Source: Runella sp. CRIBMP (GTDB lineage: Bacteria; Bacteroidota; Bacteroidia; Cytophagales; Spirosomataceae). From it: DNA of 64,000 bases. The stretch lies in assembly GCF_009905605.1 (NCBI RefSeq), contig NZ_JAAAKZ010000012.1:119492-183491 (forward strand), in the 5' to 3' direction. Under the pieces are notes generated by a model. The model worked only from the letters and a program-made list of their open reading frames with translations, did not search any database and was not told where the DNA came from. A program made the translations under genes and the position numbers. How positions within the stretch are numbered: the first letter of the stretch is position 1; every line of letters begins with the position of its first letter. Below are positions 8,761-17,558 of this stretch, piece after piece.

Positions 8761-9672
8761 TTAAAAGTCAGATTCTACCCCGATGGGTTCCTTAGCCGAA
8801 ATAATTGTTTCTCTCAACTGATTACTGGTTTTGGTACTTCCATCGTGTGACCATCCTGGCGGGTTAAACACGTACTTAATTTTTGTTTTAAAATCTACAT
8901 CACGCTTCAAATCATCCAAGATTGCCTTCCATTCATGAAAAACGGTATGGCCAATGCTCCGTTTGGCAAGGGGCGTTGTTAATCCATATTTTAAAGAAAT
9001 ACTTGCTTCTTCCTCCTGAAAAGTCCCGAATATTCTATCCCAAATAATAAGACACATTCCCATGTTCTTATCCAAATATTCTACGTTGGAGGCATGATGC
9101 ACCCGGTGATGCGAGGGAGTAACCAAAATATATTCCAAAACGCCTAATTTTCCAACATAATTGGTATGTACAATAATGCCGTATATTTGCGTAATGGCAT
9201 ACATCAGTATAATATCGGCGGGACGAAAACCTAGCAAAACCAGCGGGATAAAATAAATAAACCGATACAAGGGCTGGAATACCGAAGAACGAAAACCCGT
9301 GGTAAGATTAAAATACTCCGAAGAATGATGGGTAACGTGAACCGCCCAAAACAAACGACAATAATGGTCTACCACGTGCAGTACATAAAAAAGGAAATCT
9401 TCGGCCAAAAACAGCAATAACCAATATCCATAAACGTTGGTAATTTCGGTAAAGTGATATTGATAAAACCATACCAAAACAACAACGTAAACGGCACGGA
9501 AGGCCAAATCAATTCCACCGTTAAAAAGCATCAACAAAAAATTGGTAAGCGTGTCCGCAAAAGAATAATTCTGACGGTGTTGCCAATGGCTCGCCAAAGC
9601 TTCTAATCCAATTAGCAAAGCATAAAATGGCGTCGTCAGTTGTATTAACGCTTGTTCTAATTCGTTAGTCAT
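8761..9672 (-). CDS. Sterol desaturase / fatty acid hydroxylase superfamily membrane protein
   Basis: This integral membrane protein of 303 residues carries the His clusters of the fatty-acid-hydroxylase superfamily: HVVDH, HVTHHS and SHHRVHH. They bind the di-iron centre that hydroxylates or desaturates lipid chains. Membrane segments fill the first half, and the last 80 residues are more polar. I chose the start at MTNELEQA (9672). The frame extends 15 codons upstream, but that segment reads as intergenic. The lipid substrate is unknown; bacterial members act on fatty acids, carotenoids or sterol-like lipids. It is divergent from purE. Confidence 0.87.
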   Translation of the reverse strand: MTNELEQALIQLTTPFYALLIGLEALASHWQHRQNYSFADTLTNFLLMLFNGGIDLAFRAVYVVVLVWFYQYHFTEITNVYGYWLLLFLAEDFLFYVLHVVDHYCRLFWAVHVTHHSSEYFNLTTGFRSSVFQPLYRFIYFIPLVLLGFRPADIILMYAITQIYGIIVHTNYVGKLGVLEYILVTPSHHRVHHASNVEYLDKNMGMCLIIWDRIFGTFQEEEASISLKYGLTTPLAKRSIGHTVFHEWKAILDDLKRDVDFKTKIKYVFNPPGWSHDGSTKTSNQLRETIISAKEPIGVESDF

Positions 9673-9789
9673 TAGAAAAATACTATTTTTGTGCGGCAAT
9701 TTAAGTAAAAACAACACATATTTAACACGCCAAAGTTGATAAAGTCTGCGAAACTTTGTATAATAAGCTAAAATACGTACGAAAATAAC

Positions 9790-10284
9790 ATGGTAGGAAT
9801 CATAATGGGCAGCATTTCAGATCTAAAAGTAATGCAGGAAGCTGTCGATATTTTAAAAGAGTTTGAGATTGATTTTGAGATAGACATCGTTTCTGCCCAT
9901 CGTACTCCCGAAAAAATGGTTGATTATGGCAAAAACGCCCGCCTTAGGGGTTTGAAAGTCATCATCGCTGGGGCAGGGGGAGCCGCTCATTTGCCAGGGA
10001 TGATTGCTTCCTTAACAACGTTGCCTGTAATCGGTGTCCCTGTCAAAAGTAGCAACTCAATAGATGGATGGGACTCAGTTCTTTCGATTTTACAAATGCC
10101 ATCTGGTGTGCCAGTGGCTACCGTGGCCCTCAACGGTGCCCGGAACGCGGGAATTTTAGCCGCACAAATTATTGGTACGTCAGATACAACAGTTGGTACA
10201 AAACTTGAGCAATACAAAGAAGACCTCAAAGTGAAAGTAGCCGAAATGAGCCTCGAAGCCAAAAAAATGAACGCCTCCAAATAA
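9790..10284 (+). CDS. purE: N5-carboxyaminoimidazole ribonucleotide mutase
   Basis: The 164-residue product is a standard class I PurE. The motifs are GSISD (about residues 7-11), SAHRTP (about 38-43), AGAGGAAHLPGM, LPVIGVPV, QMPSGVPVATV and NAGILAAQI, all in order. It moves the carboxyl group of N5-CAIR to give CAIR in purine synthesis, in the cytoplasm. The partner purK is not adjacent. The next gene is 129 bp away and unrelated. Confidence 0.97.
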   Translation: MVGIIMGSISDLKVMQEAVDILKEFEIDFEIDIVSAHRTPEKMVDYGKNARLRGLKVIIAGAGGAAHLPGMIASLTTLPVIGVPVKSSNSIDGWDSVLSILQMPSGVPVATVALNGARNAGILAAQIIGTSDTTVGTKLEQYKEDLKVKVAEMSLEAKKMNASK

Positions 10285-10413
10285 AATAAGGGGCATCATT
10301 GTAAGGTACAAAATTTTCACATAATTTGAATTAGATTATACCAAGTTGGGGTTTTATGGCTATAAAGTACAACCTTTACACTTCGGAAATCGACTAAAAC
10401 ACCACCAAATCAA

Positions 10414-11124
10414 ATGTCAGAGAACGAAAATAGAAATCGTCGCCCTGAAGAATCATCAAAGTTGCCTTATCTTTCGTTAGGCGTTTTGGTTTTGATGATT
10501 GCTGGATTATTGTACGTAGGTTATGAATACATCGCCGACGACGCTGCCGATGTAGATCAGCTTCTTAATACCCCTTTGGACACCACAGGGCGGGAATTAC
10601 AGCCCATACCTAACGAAAACGACCAGTTATCGACGGTGCCTCAATCTTCAAAAGAGACAACCAGCAGTACCACAGAAGAGAAAACGAGCGATTCTCCCAA
10701 GGAAGAGGAAACGGTAACTCCCACCCCTCGCCCTGCCGACGAAGAAGAAACTAAAAAGCCCGAAGAAAAAGCCCCTGAAAAACCTAAGCCAGTCGCGGTA
10801 GATCCTGGAGGCGTAGAAATTACGCACACGGTTCAGAGTGGTGAGACGTTTTACGGCATCGCCAATCGGTACAATCTAAAAAGCGGAACCCTTAAAGGGC
10901 TCAACCCAGTCATAAAAGATGAAAGTACTGATGTAAAATCAGGGGTAACCCGCATAAAGGTTCGCGTTCAGGCCGTTCATACGGTTGGGCCCGGCGATAT
11001 ATTGCGGGTCGTTGCCGAAAAATATGGCGTAACGGTTGAGCAACTGATGGCTGCCAATAAGAAGACTAAAAACTTTACCGAACGGGGTGAAAAACTGATT
11101 ATTCCTTTTCCAGAAAAGAAATAG
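10414..11124 (+). CDS. Membrane-anchored protein with two LysM domains
   Basis: The 236-residue protein has a short polar N-terminus, one membrane segment (about residues 18-38, LPYLSLGVLVLMIAGLL) and a Pro/Glu/Thr/Lys-rich linker of about 80 residues. Two LysM domains follow, at about 135-180 (THTVQSGETFYGIANRYN) and 188-234 (VHTVGPGDILRVVAEKYG). LysM binds peptidoglycan glycan chains, so the protein probably spans the periplasm from the inner membrane to the cell wall. No catalytic domain is visible. Its stop codon abuts that of the converging phosphoesterase with no spacer. Confidence 0.85.
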   Translation: MSENENRNRRPEESSKLPYLSLGVLVLMIAGLLYVGYEYIADDAADVDQLLNTPLDTTGRELQPIPNENDQLSTVPQSSKETTSSTTEEKTSDSPKEEETVTPTPRPADEEETKKPEEKAPEKPKPVAVDPGGVEITHTVQSGETFYGIANRYNLKSGTLKGLNPVIKDESTDVKSGVTRIKVRVQAVHTVGPGDILRVVAEKYGVTVEQLMAANKKTKNFTERGEKLIIPFPEKK

Positions 11125-11943
11125 TTAACTGACTTTGGCCAGCCGCTCTTTACGTCCAAAAAACTCTGAAATGGTTGGTTCTGAAGCACTTTTCACTTCT
11201 TGTTCATTGTAAAACATTAAACTCCAGTTTCCATCGTGGTCTTCCACTAAAGCACTCAACGATTCCACCCAATCCCCCGAATTCATGTAAATCAAGCCGT
11301 CTATTTGCCGAATGGCAGGTTGGTGAATGTGTCCGCAGATGATTCCATCACAATTCTGTGAACGGGCCAGCTCAGTTAGCTTTTCCTCAAAATCAGAAAT
11401 ATAACTGACCGCCGCCTTTACCCGTTGCTTGATTTGTTGCGACAATGAGTAATATGGAAGTCCCTGCCACGAACGATAATGATTGTAGAGTTTATTGACC
11501 CAAAGCAGGAATGTATAGCCCATATCGCCCAAGTAAGCCAACCATTTTAAATTGGTAGTGATGCTGTCAAAAACATCCCCGTGGGTAATGTAGAAACGCT
11601 TGGAGCCCGATTTAAGAATGTAATCTTTTCGAATCTGAAACTGCTTCCCCAATCGAAGGGGCCTGATACGGTCTAAGAAATCGTCATGATTACCACGAAG
11701 ATAAATTACCTTTGTGTCATAATCATCCATCATTTTTAGGACTGTCTTAAAAAATGCGGTATGTTTTTTCTTCCACGCGCCGTATTTTCTCAACTGCCAT
11801 CCATCTATGATATCGCCGTTGAGAATCAACTTTCGGCATTTATATTGTTTCAGGAAGTTAGTGACTTCTTTGGCTTTGGAGCCTTTCGTACCCAAGTGCA
11901 GGTCCGAAATGACGATTGTGCGAAAATGGATCTTGCTTTTCAT
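11125..11943 (-). CDS. LpxH-like metallophosphoesterase (UDP-2,3-diacylglucosamine diphosphatase family)
   Basis: The 272-residue protein has all blocks of the calcineurin-like phosphoesterase fold: DLH (residues 14-16), GDIID (43-47), GNHDD (84-88), THGD (about 120-123) and GHIHQP (204-209). A hydrophobic stretch around residues 130-150 (WLAYLGDMGYTFLLWVN) is typical of the LpxH-type subfamily that acts on lipid A precursors at the membrane. It would cleave UDP-2,3-diacylglucosamine to lipid X, or a similar lipid-linked diphosphate. Assignment to the superfamily is sure, the exact substrate less so. It is a single gene. Confidence 0.85.
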   Translation of the reverse strand: MKSKIHFRTIVISDLHLGTKGSKAKEVTNFLKQYKCRKLILNGDIIDGWQLRKYGAWKKKHTAFFKTVLKMMDDYDTKVIYLRGNHDDFLDRIRPLRLGKQFQIRKDYILKSGSKRFYITHGDVFDSITTNLKWLAYLGDMGYTFLLWVNKLYNHYRSWQGLPYYSLSQQIKQRVKAAVSYISDFEEKLTELARSQNCDGIICGHIHQPAIRQIDGLIYMNSGDWVESLSALVEDHDGNWSLMFYNEQEVKSASEPTISEFFGRKERLAKVS

Positions 11944-12214
11944 GTTCTCAAAAAAAACATTAATCCATTACTTATTCATTATCAGCAATTTACCTTTTTA
12001 ATATATTTTTTTTTGTGCAATAACATTTGAGTAACAAAGAATAATCTACCCAAAACATCATTTGTCAAACAATTGATTTTAAGCATGATAACCCTATTCG
12101 TTTCCAATCAACCAAACATAAAGATTTGGTAGTTTAGTACATTTGGAGGAACTTTAAAAATGAAATAGTCATTTAAGATACATCAAAATTTTATCAGCAA
12201 AACCGTATACATAC
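11944..12214. other. AT-rich divergent intergenic region
   Basis: This 271-bp region between divergent genes is AT-rich with long T and A runs. The only recognised element is a -7 box at 12138-12145. No RNA gene or ORF of note is seen. Confidence 0.5.
12138..12145 (+). promoter_or_regulatory. Candidate -7 box of the NeuD-like gene
   Basis: TACATTTG matches TAnnTTTG exactly, 69 bp before the start codon at 12215. Confidence 0.4.
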
Positions 12215-12847
12215 ATGGAAAACCCAGTATTAATTTTTGGGGCAAAAGGTTTAGGAGTGGTTGCATTAGATATTTTTCAGCGCAATAACGTAGTAGTGTA
12301 TGGCTTACTGGACGATGACCCTAATTTACACAACACCCAAATTGGTGAATACACCGTTTTGGGAAGTACCGACGACGATGGGTTTTTAAAACTCATCGGC
12401 AAAAAGTGTGAAGCATTTGTCGCAATCGAAGCGCGTGCCGAACGGCACGACCTCGTCGAAATGCTCAACGAACGACGCAGCATTATGCCCGTCAACGCCA
12501 TTCATGATACGGCCATCATTTCTTCCTTTGCCCAAATCGGCCACGGAAATTTGATTGGTGCCCGCGTAGCCATCAGCTCCAAAGCGGTACTCGGCCACCA
12601 TTCTATTTTGCACACTGGCGTCATCATTGAGCACGATGCCATCTTGGGTGACTACGTTAATATCGGAGCCGGAAGCATCATTGGCAGTGGCGTAGTGATT
12701 GAGCAGGATGCCTTTATCGGGTCAGGAGTTACGATTATTTCGGGCGTAAAAATCGGCAAAGGGGCCAGCGTAGGTGCAGGTTCGGTAGTGGTAGAAAATG
12801 TGCCCGCAGGAAGTCGCGTCTTTGGGAATCCAGCCAAAAAGGTCTAA
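12215..12847 (+). CDS. NeuD-like sugar O-acetyltransferase (hexapeptide repeat)
   Basis: The 210-residue protein has the two parts of NeuD/PglD-type acetyltransferases. A Rossmann-like nucleotide-sugar-binding domain comes first (VLIFGAKGLGVVALDIF, residues about 5-21, and LLDDDPN). A left-handed beta-helix of hexapeptide repeats follows from about residue 100 (IGHGNLIGARVAIS, VNIGAGSIIGSGVVI, IGKGASVGAGSVV) and ends GSRVFGNPAKKV. Such enzymes transfer acetyl from acetyl-CoA to sugars used in surface polysaccharide or glycan synthesis. No polysaccharide genes are adjacent, so the sugar is unknown. A hairpin follows the stop codon. Confidence 0.88.
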   Translation: MENPVLIFGAKGLGVVALDIFQRNNVVVYGLLDDDPNLHNTQIGEYTVLGSTDDDGFLKLIGKKCEAFVAIEARAERHDLVEMLNERRSIMPVNAIHDTAIISSFAQIGHGNLIGARVAISSKAVLGHHSILHTGVIIEHDAILGDYVNIGAGSIIGSGVVIEQDAFIGSGVTIISGVKIGKGASVGAGSVVVENVPAGSRVFGNPAKKV

Positions 12848-12859
12848 CATTTTAACCCA

Positions 12860-12888
12860 GAAGGGGCCTCAATGAGTGAAGCCCCTTC
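12860..12888 (+). terminator. Hairpin after the NeuD-like gene, probable terminator
   Basis: GAAGGGGC (12860-12867) pairs with GCCCCTTC (12881-12888). The stem can extend inward through TCA and TGA around a short loop. The downstream tract is pyrimidine-rich but not a pure T-run. Confidence 0.55.
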
Positions 12889-13071
12889 CCTTATATTCAA
12901 GGATTTACGGCCTTAAAAACACCCACTTCACTTGAATATCATCCCGCATTAAATCTTTAATTTTCGACTTTGTACCTTACCCAACGTAGGAGTTACCGAA
13001 ATCATGTACTATATTTTGATAGGTATACCATTTTTCAAATTGATTGGTACCGCTTAAAATCAGGTTCTGCT
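12889..13071. other. Gap downstream of recF without a clear gene
   Basis: The gap holds only two tiny overlapping minus-strand frames (12949-13005 and 12905-12949, stop and start sharing TAATG) that read plausibly but are too short to support. The DUF721 gene often found after recF in this phylum is not present. Confidence 0.35.
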
Positions 13072-14166
13072 CTAAATATTAGTTACAAAAAACTTCACGT
13101 CCACGCTCACATCCTTTAACAGCTCACGCGTTCTGTCAGGGCGGGCATCCGTCAAAAATACTTGCCCGAATGACTCATTTTCAATGAGTTGAATCAATTT
13201 TTGAATACGACGGTCGTCTAGCTTGTCAAAAATATCATCCAACAACAACAACGGTTTCATTTCTTTTTCGACGGAAAGTAGTTCAAACTGGGCCAGTTTT
13301 AACGCCAACACAAACGACTTCTGCTGCCCTTGCGAACCAAATTTTTTCAGGGCAACCCCACCCATTTCAAACCGAAAATCATCTTTGTGGGCGCCCATGA
13401 ACGTACGCTGCATTTGCAAATCCCGCTGACGATGACGCCGGAAGTTCTCTCTAAACGCCAAATCTTCCATTTCCGATTCGTATTTCACCGCCACCGCTTC
13501 TCGACTTTCGCCCAAAAATTCGTAATAATGCTGCACCAAAGGCTCAAAATCAACCAAAAACCGCTGACGACGGTCAAAAATCCGATTGGCAAGGGCAATT
13601 ATTGATTCGTCGTACGTATCCAACAATAAATCATCCACATAATGGCGCTCAAAAAAAATCTTCAGGAGGCCATTTCGTTGTGCCAACAGTTTGTTATATT
13701 GAAGTAAATCTTGCAGATACAATTGGTCCAGCTGCGACAGCACACCGTCAAAAAAACGCCGCCGCTCTTCGCTTCCCTCCCGCACCAAATCGGTGTCATT
13801 GGGTGCAACCAAGACCACTGGAAACTCCCCGATGTGGTCACTGATGCGCTCGTACGTTTTTTTATCCGACAACAACACTTTTCGTTGCCCCCGTTGCAGA
13901 CTGCACGTAATCTGTATTTTGCGGGAGTCTTTCTTAAAAAAACCATCAATGAGCATAAAATCAGCGTCGTGCTGAATACTAAACGCATCTTGCACCTGAA
14001 AGGCACTCTTGGTCAACCCCAGCCAATAGACGGCATCAAGCAGGTTGGTTTTTCCGCTTCCATTCTCCCCTACGATACAATTGAGCCCGGGACTAAACTC
14101 AAAACGCCCCTCTTCATAATTTTTGAAGTACGTCAAATGGAGTTTTTCTAAGTGTAGCTGTGGCAT
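13072..14166 (-). CDS. recF: DNA replication and repair protein RecF
   Basis: The 364-residue protein shows the RecF/SMC-type ATPase layout. Walker A is GENGSGKT (residues 33-40), the signature motif is GSQGQQKS, and Walker B is LLLLDDIFDKLD. It begins with LEKLHLTYFKNYEEG, typical of RecF (family pattern L-x-NFRNY). RecF helps load RecA at single-strand gaps in the cytoplasm. It is divergent from pdhA, not in a dnaA-dnaN cluster as in many other phyla. The usual downstream DUF721 gene of Bacteroidota is absent here. Confidence 0.95.
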   Translation of the reverse strand: MPQLHLEKLHLTYFKNYEEGRFEFSPGLNCIVGENGSGKTNLLDAVYWLGLTKSAFQVQDAFSIQHDADFMLIDGFFKKDSRKIQITCSLQRGQRKVLLSDKKTYERISDHIGEFPVVLVAPNDTDLVREGSEERRRFFDGVLSQLDQLYLQDLLQYNKLLAQRNGLLKIFFERHYVDDLLLDTYDESIIALANRIFDRRQRFLVDFEPLVQHYYEFLGESREAVAVKYESEMEDLAFRENFRRHRQRDLQMQRTFMGAHKDDFRFEMGGVALKKFGSQGQQKSFVLALKLAQFELLSVEKEMKPLLLLDDIFDKLDDRRIQKLIQLIENESFGQVFLTDARPDRTRELLKDVSVDVKFFVTNI

Positions 14167-14195
14167 TAATTGGTTTTATGCTTATTTTCGCGGGG

Positions 14196-14203
14196 CAAAG
14201 ATA
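14196..14203 (-). promoter_or_regulatory. Candidate -7 box of recF
   Basis: On the minus strand TATCTTTG matches TAnnTTTG exactly, 29 bp before the recF start codon. No convincing -33 TTG was found. Confidence 0.4.
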
Positions 14204-14260
14204 AAATAGTCAACAGTTCTCAGTTCATAGTTGACCGATAAACTTTATTTTTTATAAAAA

Positions 14261-15280
14261 ATGGCAACCAAAACCAAAGCGACACCCGCAAAAATTACCC
14301 ATCCCAAAGAACGATATATGTACTGGTATGAGTCAATGCAACTTCAGCGTAAGTTTGAAGAAAAAGCAGGGCAACTCTACGGTCAGCAAAAAATACGCGG
14401 CTTTTGTCACCTGTACATTGGTCAGGAGGCGTGTTCGTCGGGCGGAGTAAGTGCATTGACTAAAGATGATAAATGGATTACTGCGTACCGTGACCACGGC
14501 ATTCCGTTGGCATTGGGTACTGACCCCAACGCCATTATGGCCGAGCTTTTCGGGAAGGCTACGGGTACGACCAAAGGAAAAGGCGGTTCAATGCACATTT
14601 TTGATAAAGAACACAATTTCGTGGGCGGACACGGTATCGTAGGCGCGCAAATCCCGTTGGGAGCTGGAATTGCATTTGCCGAAAAATACAACAAAACCAC
14701 CAACCTTTGTATATGTCTTTTTGGCGACGGAGCCGTACGCCAAGGTGCTTTGCACGAGGCGTTTAACATGGCCATGACTTGGAAACTCCCCGTCATTTTT
14801 GTCGTAGAAAACAACGGCTACGCAATGGGAACGTCGGTCAACCGGACCTCCAATGTTACCGACCTTTACACCATTGGCGAAGCCTACGATATGCCTTCGG
14901 AGCCCGTTGATGGCATGGACGTAGAAGCCGTACATGAGGCCGTTAGCCGCGCGGCAGAGCGTGCTCGCAGCGGGCAAGGCCCAACCTTTTTGGAATTCAA
15001 AACGTATCGTTACCGTGGACACTCCATGTCGGACCCGCAAAAATACCGTACCAAAGAGGAAGTTGAAGAATACAAAAAGCGCGACCCAATCGAAATGGTA
15101 AAGTCCACAATCCTGACAAACGGAATCGCTACGGAAGAAGAATTAGCCGCTATCGACGCCAAAATCAAGCAACAAGTAGAAGACGCCGTGAAGTTTTCGG
15201 AAGAATCTCCTTGGCCTGATGCATCCGAGATTTTCAAGGATGTGTACGTTCAGGAAGATTATCCTTTTATCATGGATTAA
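14261..15280 (+). CDS. pdhA: Pyruvate dehydrogenase E1 component, alpha subunit
   Basis: The 339-residue protein is an E1-alpha subunit of the pyruvate dehydrogenase type. The thiamine-diphosphate motif runs from FGDGAVRQG (about residues 155-163) to VVENN 20 or so residues later. The conserved YRYRGHSMSDP loop near residue 250 is the region phosphorylated in eukaryotic E1. With E1-beta it decarboxylates pyruvate and passes the acetyl group to E2 lipoate. E1-beta and E2 genes are not adjacent, which is common in Bacteroidota. A strong terminator separates it from mlaE. Confidence 0.94.
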   Translation: MATKTKATPAKITHPKERYMYWYESMQLQRKFEEKAGQLYGQQKIRGFCHLYIGQEACSSGGVSALTKDDKWITAYRDHGIPLALGTDPNAIMAELFGKATGTTKGKGGSMHIFDKEHNFVGGHGIVGAQIPLGAGIAFAEKYNKTTNLCICLFGDGAVRQGALHEAFNMAMTWKLPVIFVVENNGYAMGTSVNRTSNVTDLYTIGEAYDMPSEPVDGMDVEAVHEAVSRAAERARSGQGPTFLEFKTYRYRGHSMSDPQKYRTKEEVEEYKKRDPIEMVKSTILTNGIATEEELAAIDAKIKQQVEDAVKFSEESPWPDASEIFKDVYVQEDYPFIMD

Positions 15281-15295
15281 TTTTCGTTGACAGTA

Positions 15296-15352
15296 AACGT
15301 TGGACTATAGATGCTGGACATAACCACTAGTATCTGTAGTCCAATGTTTTTT
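15296..15352 (+). terminator. Long-stem terminator after pdhA
   Basis: A 17-bp stem (15296-15312 with 15332-15348) has two G-U pairs as its only imperfections and a 19-nt loop. It is followed by TTTT and lies 16 bp after the pdhA stop. Confidence 0.75.
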
Positions 15353-15362
15353 ATCTACTTTT

Positions 15363-16103
15363 ATGGCTATGAAAACGTTAGGGAATTATTTTATTTTTCT
15401 GGGAAGTTTATTGAGCAACCGCGAGAAGTTTCGCGTATACGTCAAACTGGTATTTGATGAATGTGTCGAAATCGGCACCAATTCCGTCTTTATCGTTTCC
15501 ATCGTTGCTACTTTTCTGGGGGCCGTTACCTGCGTTCAAACGGCCGACAACCTCGTTAGCCCTTTTGTGCCTAATTACATCATTTCGTTAATTGTCCGCG
15601 ATAGCAGTATACTGGAATTTGCGCCCACTATCACCTGCGTTGTGTTGTCGGGGAAGGTAGGTTCTCACATCGCGGGCGGGCTAGGTACGATGCGCATTAC
15701 GGAGCAAATCGACGCACTGGAAGTGATGGGAATCAATTCAATTTCTTATTTAGTACTGCCCAAAATCATTGCCTCGGTCATTACTTTTCCGATGTTGGTC
15801 ATTCTCTCAGGTTTCTTGTCCATTTTTGGGGGGTATTTGGCAGGAATCGCCACCAATGTTATCTCTCCTGAAGATTATATCATCGGCCTTCGTTCTGATT
15901 TTCGTCCCTTCAATATCCCCTTTGCCATCATCAAGTCGGTGGTGTTCGCCTTTCTGATTACCTCTATTTCTTCATTTAAAGGGTATTTTACCCGAGGAGG
16001 AGCCTTGGAAGTAGGGCAAGCATCAACAGCTGCTGTTACCAACAGCTGTATTGCCGTATTGATTGCCGATTATTTGTTAGCGCAATTGCTATTATTGGAT
16101 TAG
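15363..16103 (+). CDS. mlaE: MlaE-type ABC transporter permease (lipid transport)
   Basis: The 246-residue protein matches the MlaE permease family along its length, with about five or six membrane segments. It has the conserved core GAVTCVQTADNLVSPFVPNY, the block GKVGSHIAGGLGTMRITEQI, and EVMGINSISYLVLPK. MlaE forms the inner-membrane part of ABC systems that move phospholipids or other lipids between membranes. The ATPase partner mlaF and the MCE-domain protein usually follow in the same operon. Here the next gene is a ROK regulator on the other strand, overlapping by 4 bp, so the partners must be elsewhere. Confidence 0.9.
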   Translation: MAMKTLGNYFIFLGSLLSNREKFRVYVKLVFDECVEIGTNSVFIVSIVATFLGAVTCVQTADNLVSPFVPNYIISLIVRDSSILEFAPTITCVVLSGKVGSHIAGGLGTMRITEQIDALEVMGINSISYLVLPKIIASVITFPMLVILSGFLSIFGGYLAGIATNVISPEDYIIGLRSDFRPFNIPFAIIKSVVFAFLITSISSFKGYFTRGGALEVGQASTAAVTNSCIAVLIADYLLAQLLLLD

Positions 16104-17326
16104 ATACTTTCAATTACCTTTTCAACCACATACGCCTGAGTTCCAAGCCATTTGGCTTCTTGACCCAGTTGAGATATAACCACGGTGAGGTTGTTTCTGA
16201 AGTCCGTCAAACAATATTTATTGATGGCTTGCTCAATTGGATTGGTGATAAAAGCGCCTGCTTTTGCCACGATTCCGTCCACGATGATAATTTCGGGGTT
16301 GAACAAATGAATCGCGATAGACAATCCTTTGCCAAGTTCCATTCCGATTTCGTGCAGGATATCGATGGCAAATGAGTCTCCCTGCCAAGCGGCATCAATG
16401 ATGGTTTCGGCATCTATTTTTTCGCCTTCAATCGCCGATAGTCGAGAAATTCTACCTTCGGCCAATCCTTTTTTTATACGTCGAATCAATGAAGCTGCCG
16501 ATGTAATGGTGTCGAGACATCCTACTTTTCCGCAATGACACAACTCCCCGTTGGGCACCACCTGAATGTGACCAAGCTCACCCGCAAATCCCGACGCTCC
16601 CTGAAAAACTTCTCCGTTCAAAATAACGCCTAAACCTACGCCCCAATCAATATAAATAGCTAAAACGTGGTCTTTACCCTGTGCTAATCCAAAACGGTGC
16701 TCACCCAACGTTGTCGCTTTGGTGTCATTGATAACGTAGACTGGAAATTTGAAATAATTTTCCAAAAAAGTGCCAAAAGACTCATTTTGGTTCAGGCTAC
16801 GGTACGTAAAGTTGAAGCCTTTGCGCGCATCCACCAATCCAGCCACCGAAACGCCCATAGCCATAAAGCCATCATAATGAATGTTTGACTCCCGTAAAAC
16901 TTGCTCGGTTGCCTCAACAAGACTCTTCAAAAATTGGGGAGAATCCTCCAAACGCAGGTTAAAGTCCCTACGCATAATCACCTCATTCTTAAGATTTAAT
17001 ATCAGAATTTTGGTATCATGCGTGTTTACATCCAACACAACAGAATAGAAACGCTCCGTACTGAGACTGAACAAAACGGGCTTACGGCCCTGCTTTGTCA
17101 CCCCCGTTCCTACGGGTACGATCCATTTTTCTTCTACCATTTCTTCCACGATACTGGTCACGGAAGGAACGCTGCTGTGAATGACGCGCGCCATTTCGGC
17201 AATTGAACAAGTACCCGAGCGGTATAACTCAGTAAGAATACGACGACGATGTTGGCTCTTTTTGTAGTCAACGACAGAAGTTTTAGGCAGAATATCAACC
17301 TCAGACGAAGTAGTGGAATCAAACAT
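16100..17326 (-). CDS. ROK family transcriptional repressor
   Basis: The 408-residue protein has an N-terminal winged helix (about residues 28-80, ILTELYRSGTCSIAEMARVI) fused to a ROK sugar-kinase-like domain. The ROK part has GFAGELGHIQVVP (sugar-binding Glu and His) and the zinc motif CHCGKVGC. Members such as NagC, Mlc and XylR bind DNA and are released by a sugar or sugar phosphate. It is divergent from susC with 232 bp between them, so it probably controls the SusC-SusD locus. The stop overlaps the converging mlaE stop (TTAG shared). Confidence 0.92.
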   Translation of the reverse strand: MFDSTTSSEVDILPKTSVVDYKKSQHRRRILTELYRSGTCSIAEMARVIHSSVPSVTSIVEEMVEEKWIVPVGTGVTKQGRKPVLFSLSTERFYSVVLDVNTHDTKILILNLKNEVIMRRDFNLRLEDSPQFLKSLVEATEQVLRESNIHYDGFMAMGVSVAGLVDARKGFNFTYRSLNQNESFGTFLENYFKFPVYVINDTKATTLGEHRFGLAQGKDHVLAIYIDWGVGLGVILNGEVFQGASGFAGELGHIQVVPNGELCHCGKVGCLDTITSAASLIRRIKKGLAEGRISRLSAIEGEKIDAETIIDAAWQGDSFAIDILHEIGMELGKGLSIAIHLFNPEIIIVDGIVAKAGAFITNPIEQAINKYCLTDFRNNLTVVISQLGQEAKWLGTQAYVVEKVIESI

Positions 17327-17435
17327 ATAGCATTAAGGAAAAACAGCGTTGAAATTACTGTATTTAAAAGTATAAATGTAATATTAATTTTTTTTAGTAA
17401 TTAATACAAATTAAAAATAATTTTTATTAAATTTA

Positions 17436-17466
17436 TTTGTTAAAATTAACTTTCTCTTTATAATTG
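17436..17466 (+). promoter_or_regulatory. Candidate promoter of susC
   Basis: TTTG at 17436-17439 (-33) and TATAATTG at 17459-17466 (-7, one mismatch to TAnnTTTG) are 19 bp apart, the spacing expected for the Bacteroidota housekeeping sigma factor. The leader to the start codon is about 85 nt. Confidence 0.5.
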
Positions 17467-17558
17467 TAAAATAATTCTATAAATCCCTCCATTCACTCTT
17501 AACAAGTACAACCAAAAATTATTTTTTTTACTAATCATCTACTAACAATCCATCATTT

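Noticed and set aside
12905..13005. Two coupled mini-frames (18 and 14 codons) downstream of recF
   Set aside because: They share TAATG and read plausibly, but they are too short and carry no recognisable motif. They may be the end of a decayed gene, which cannot be shown here.
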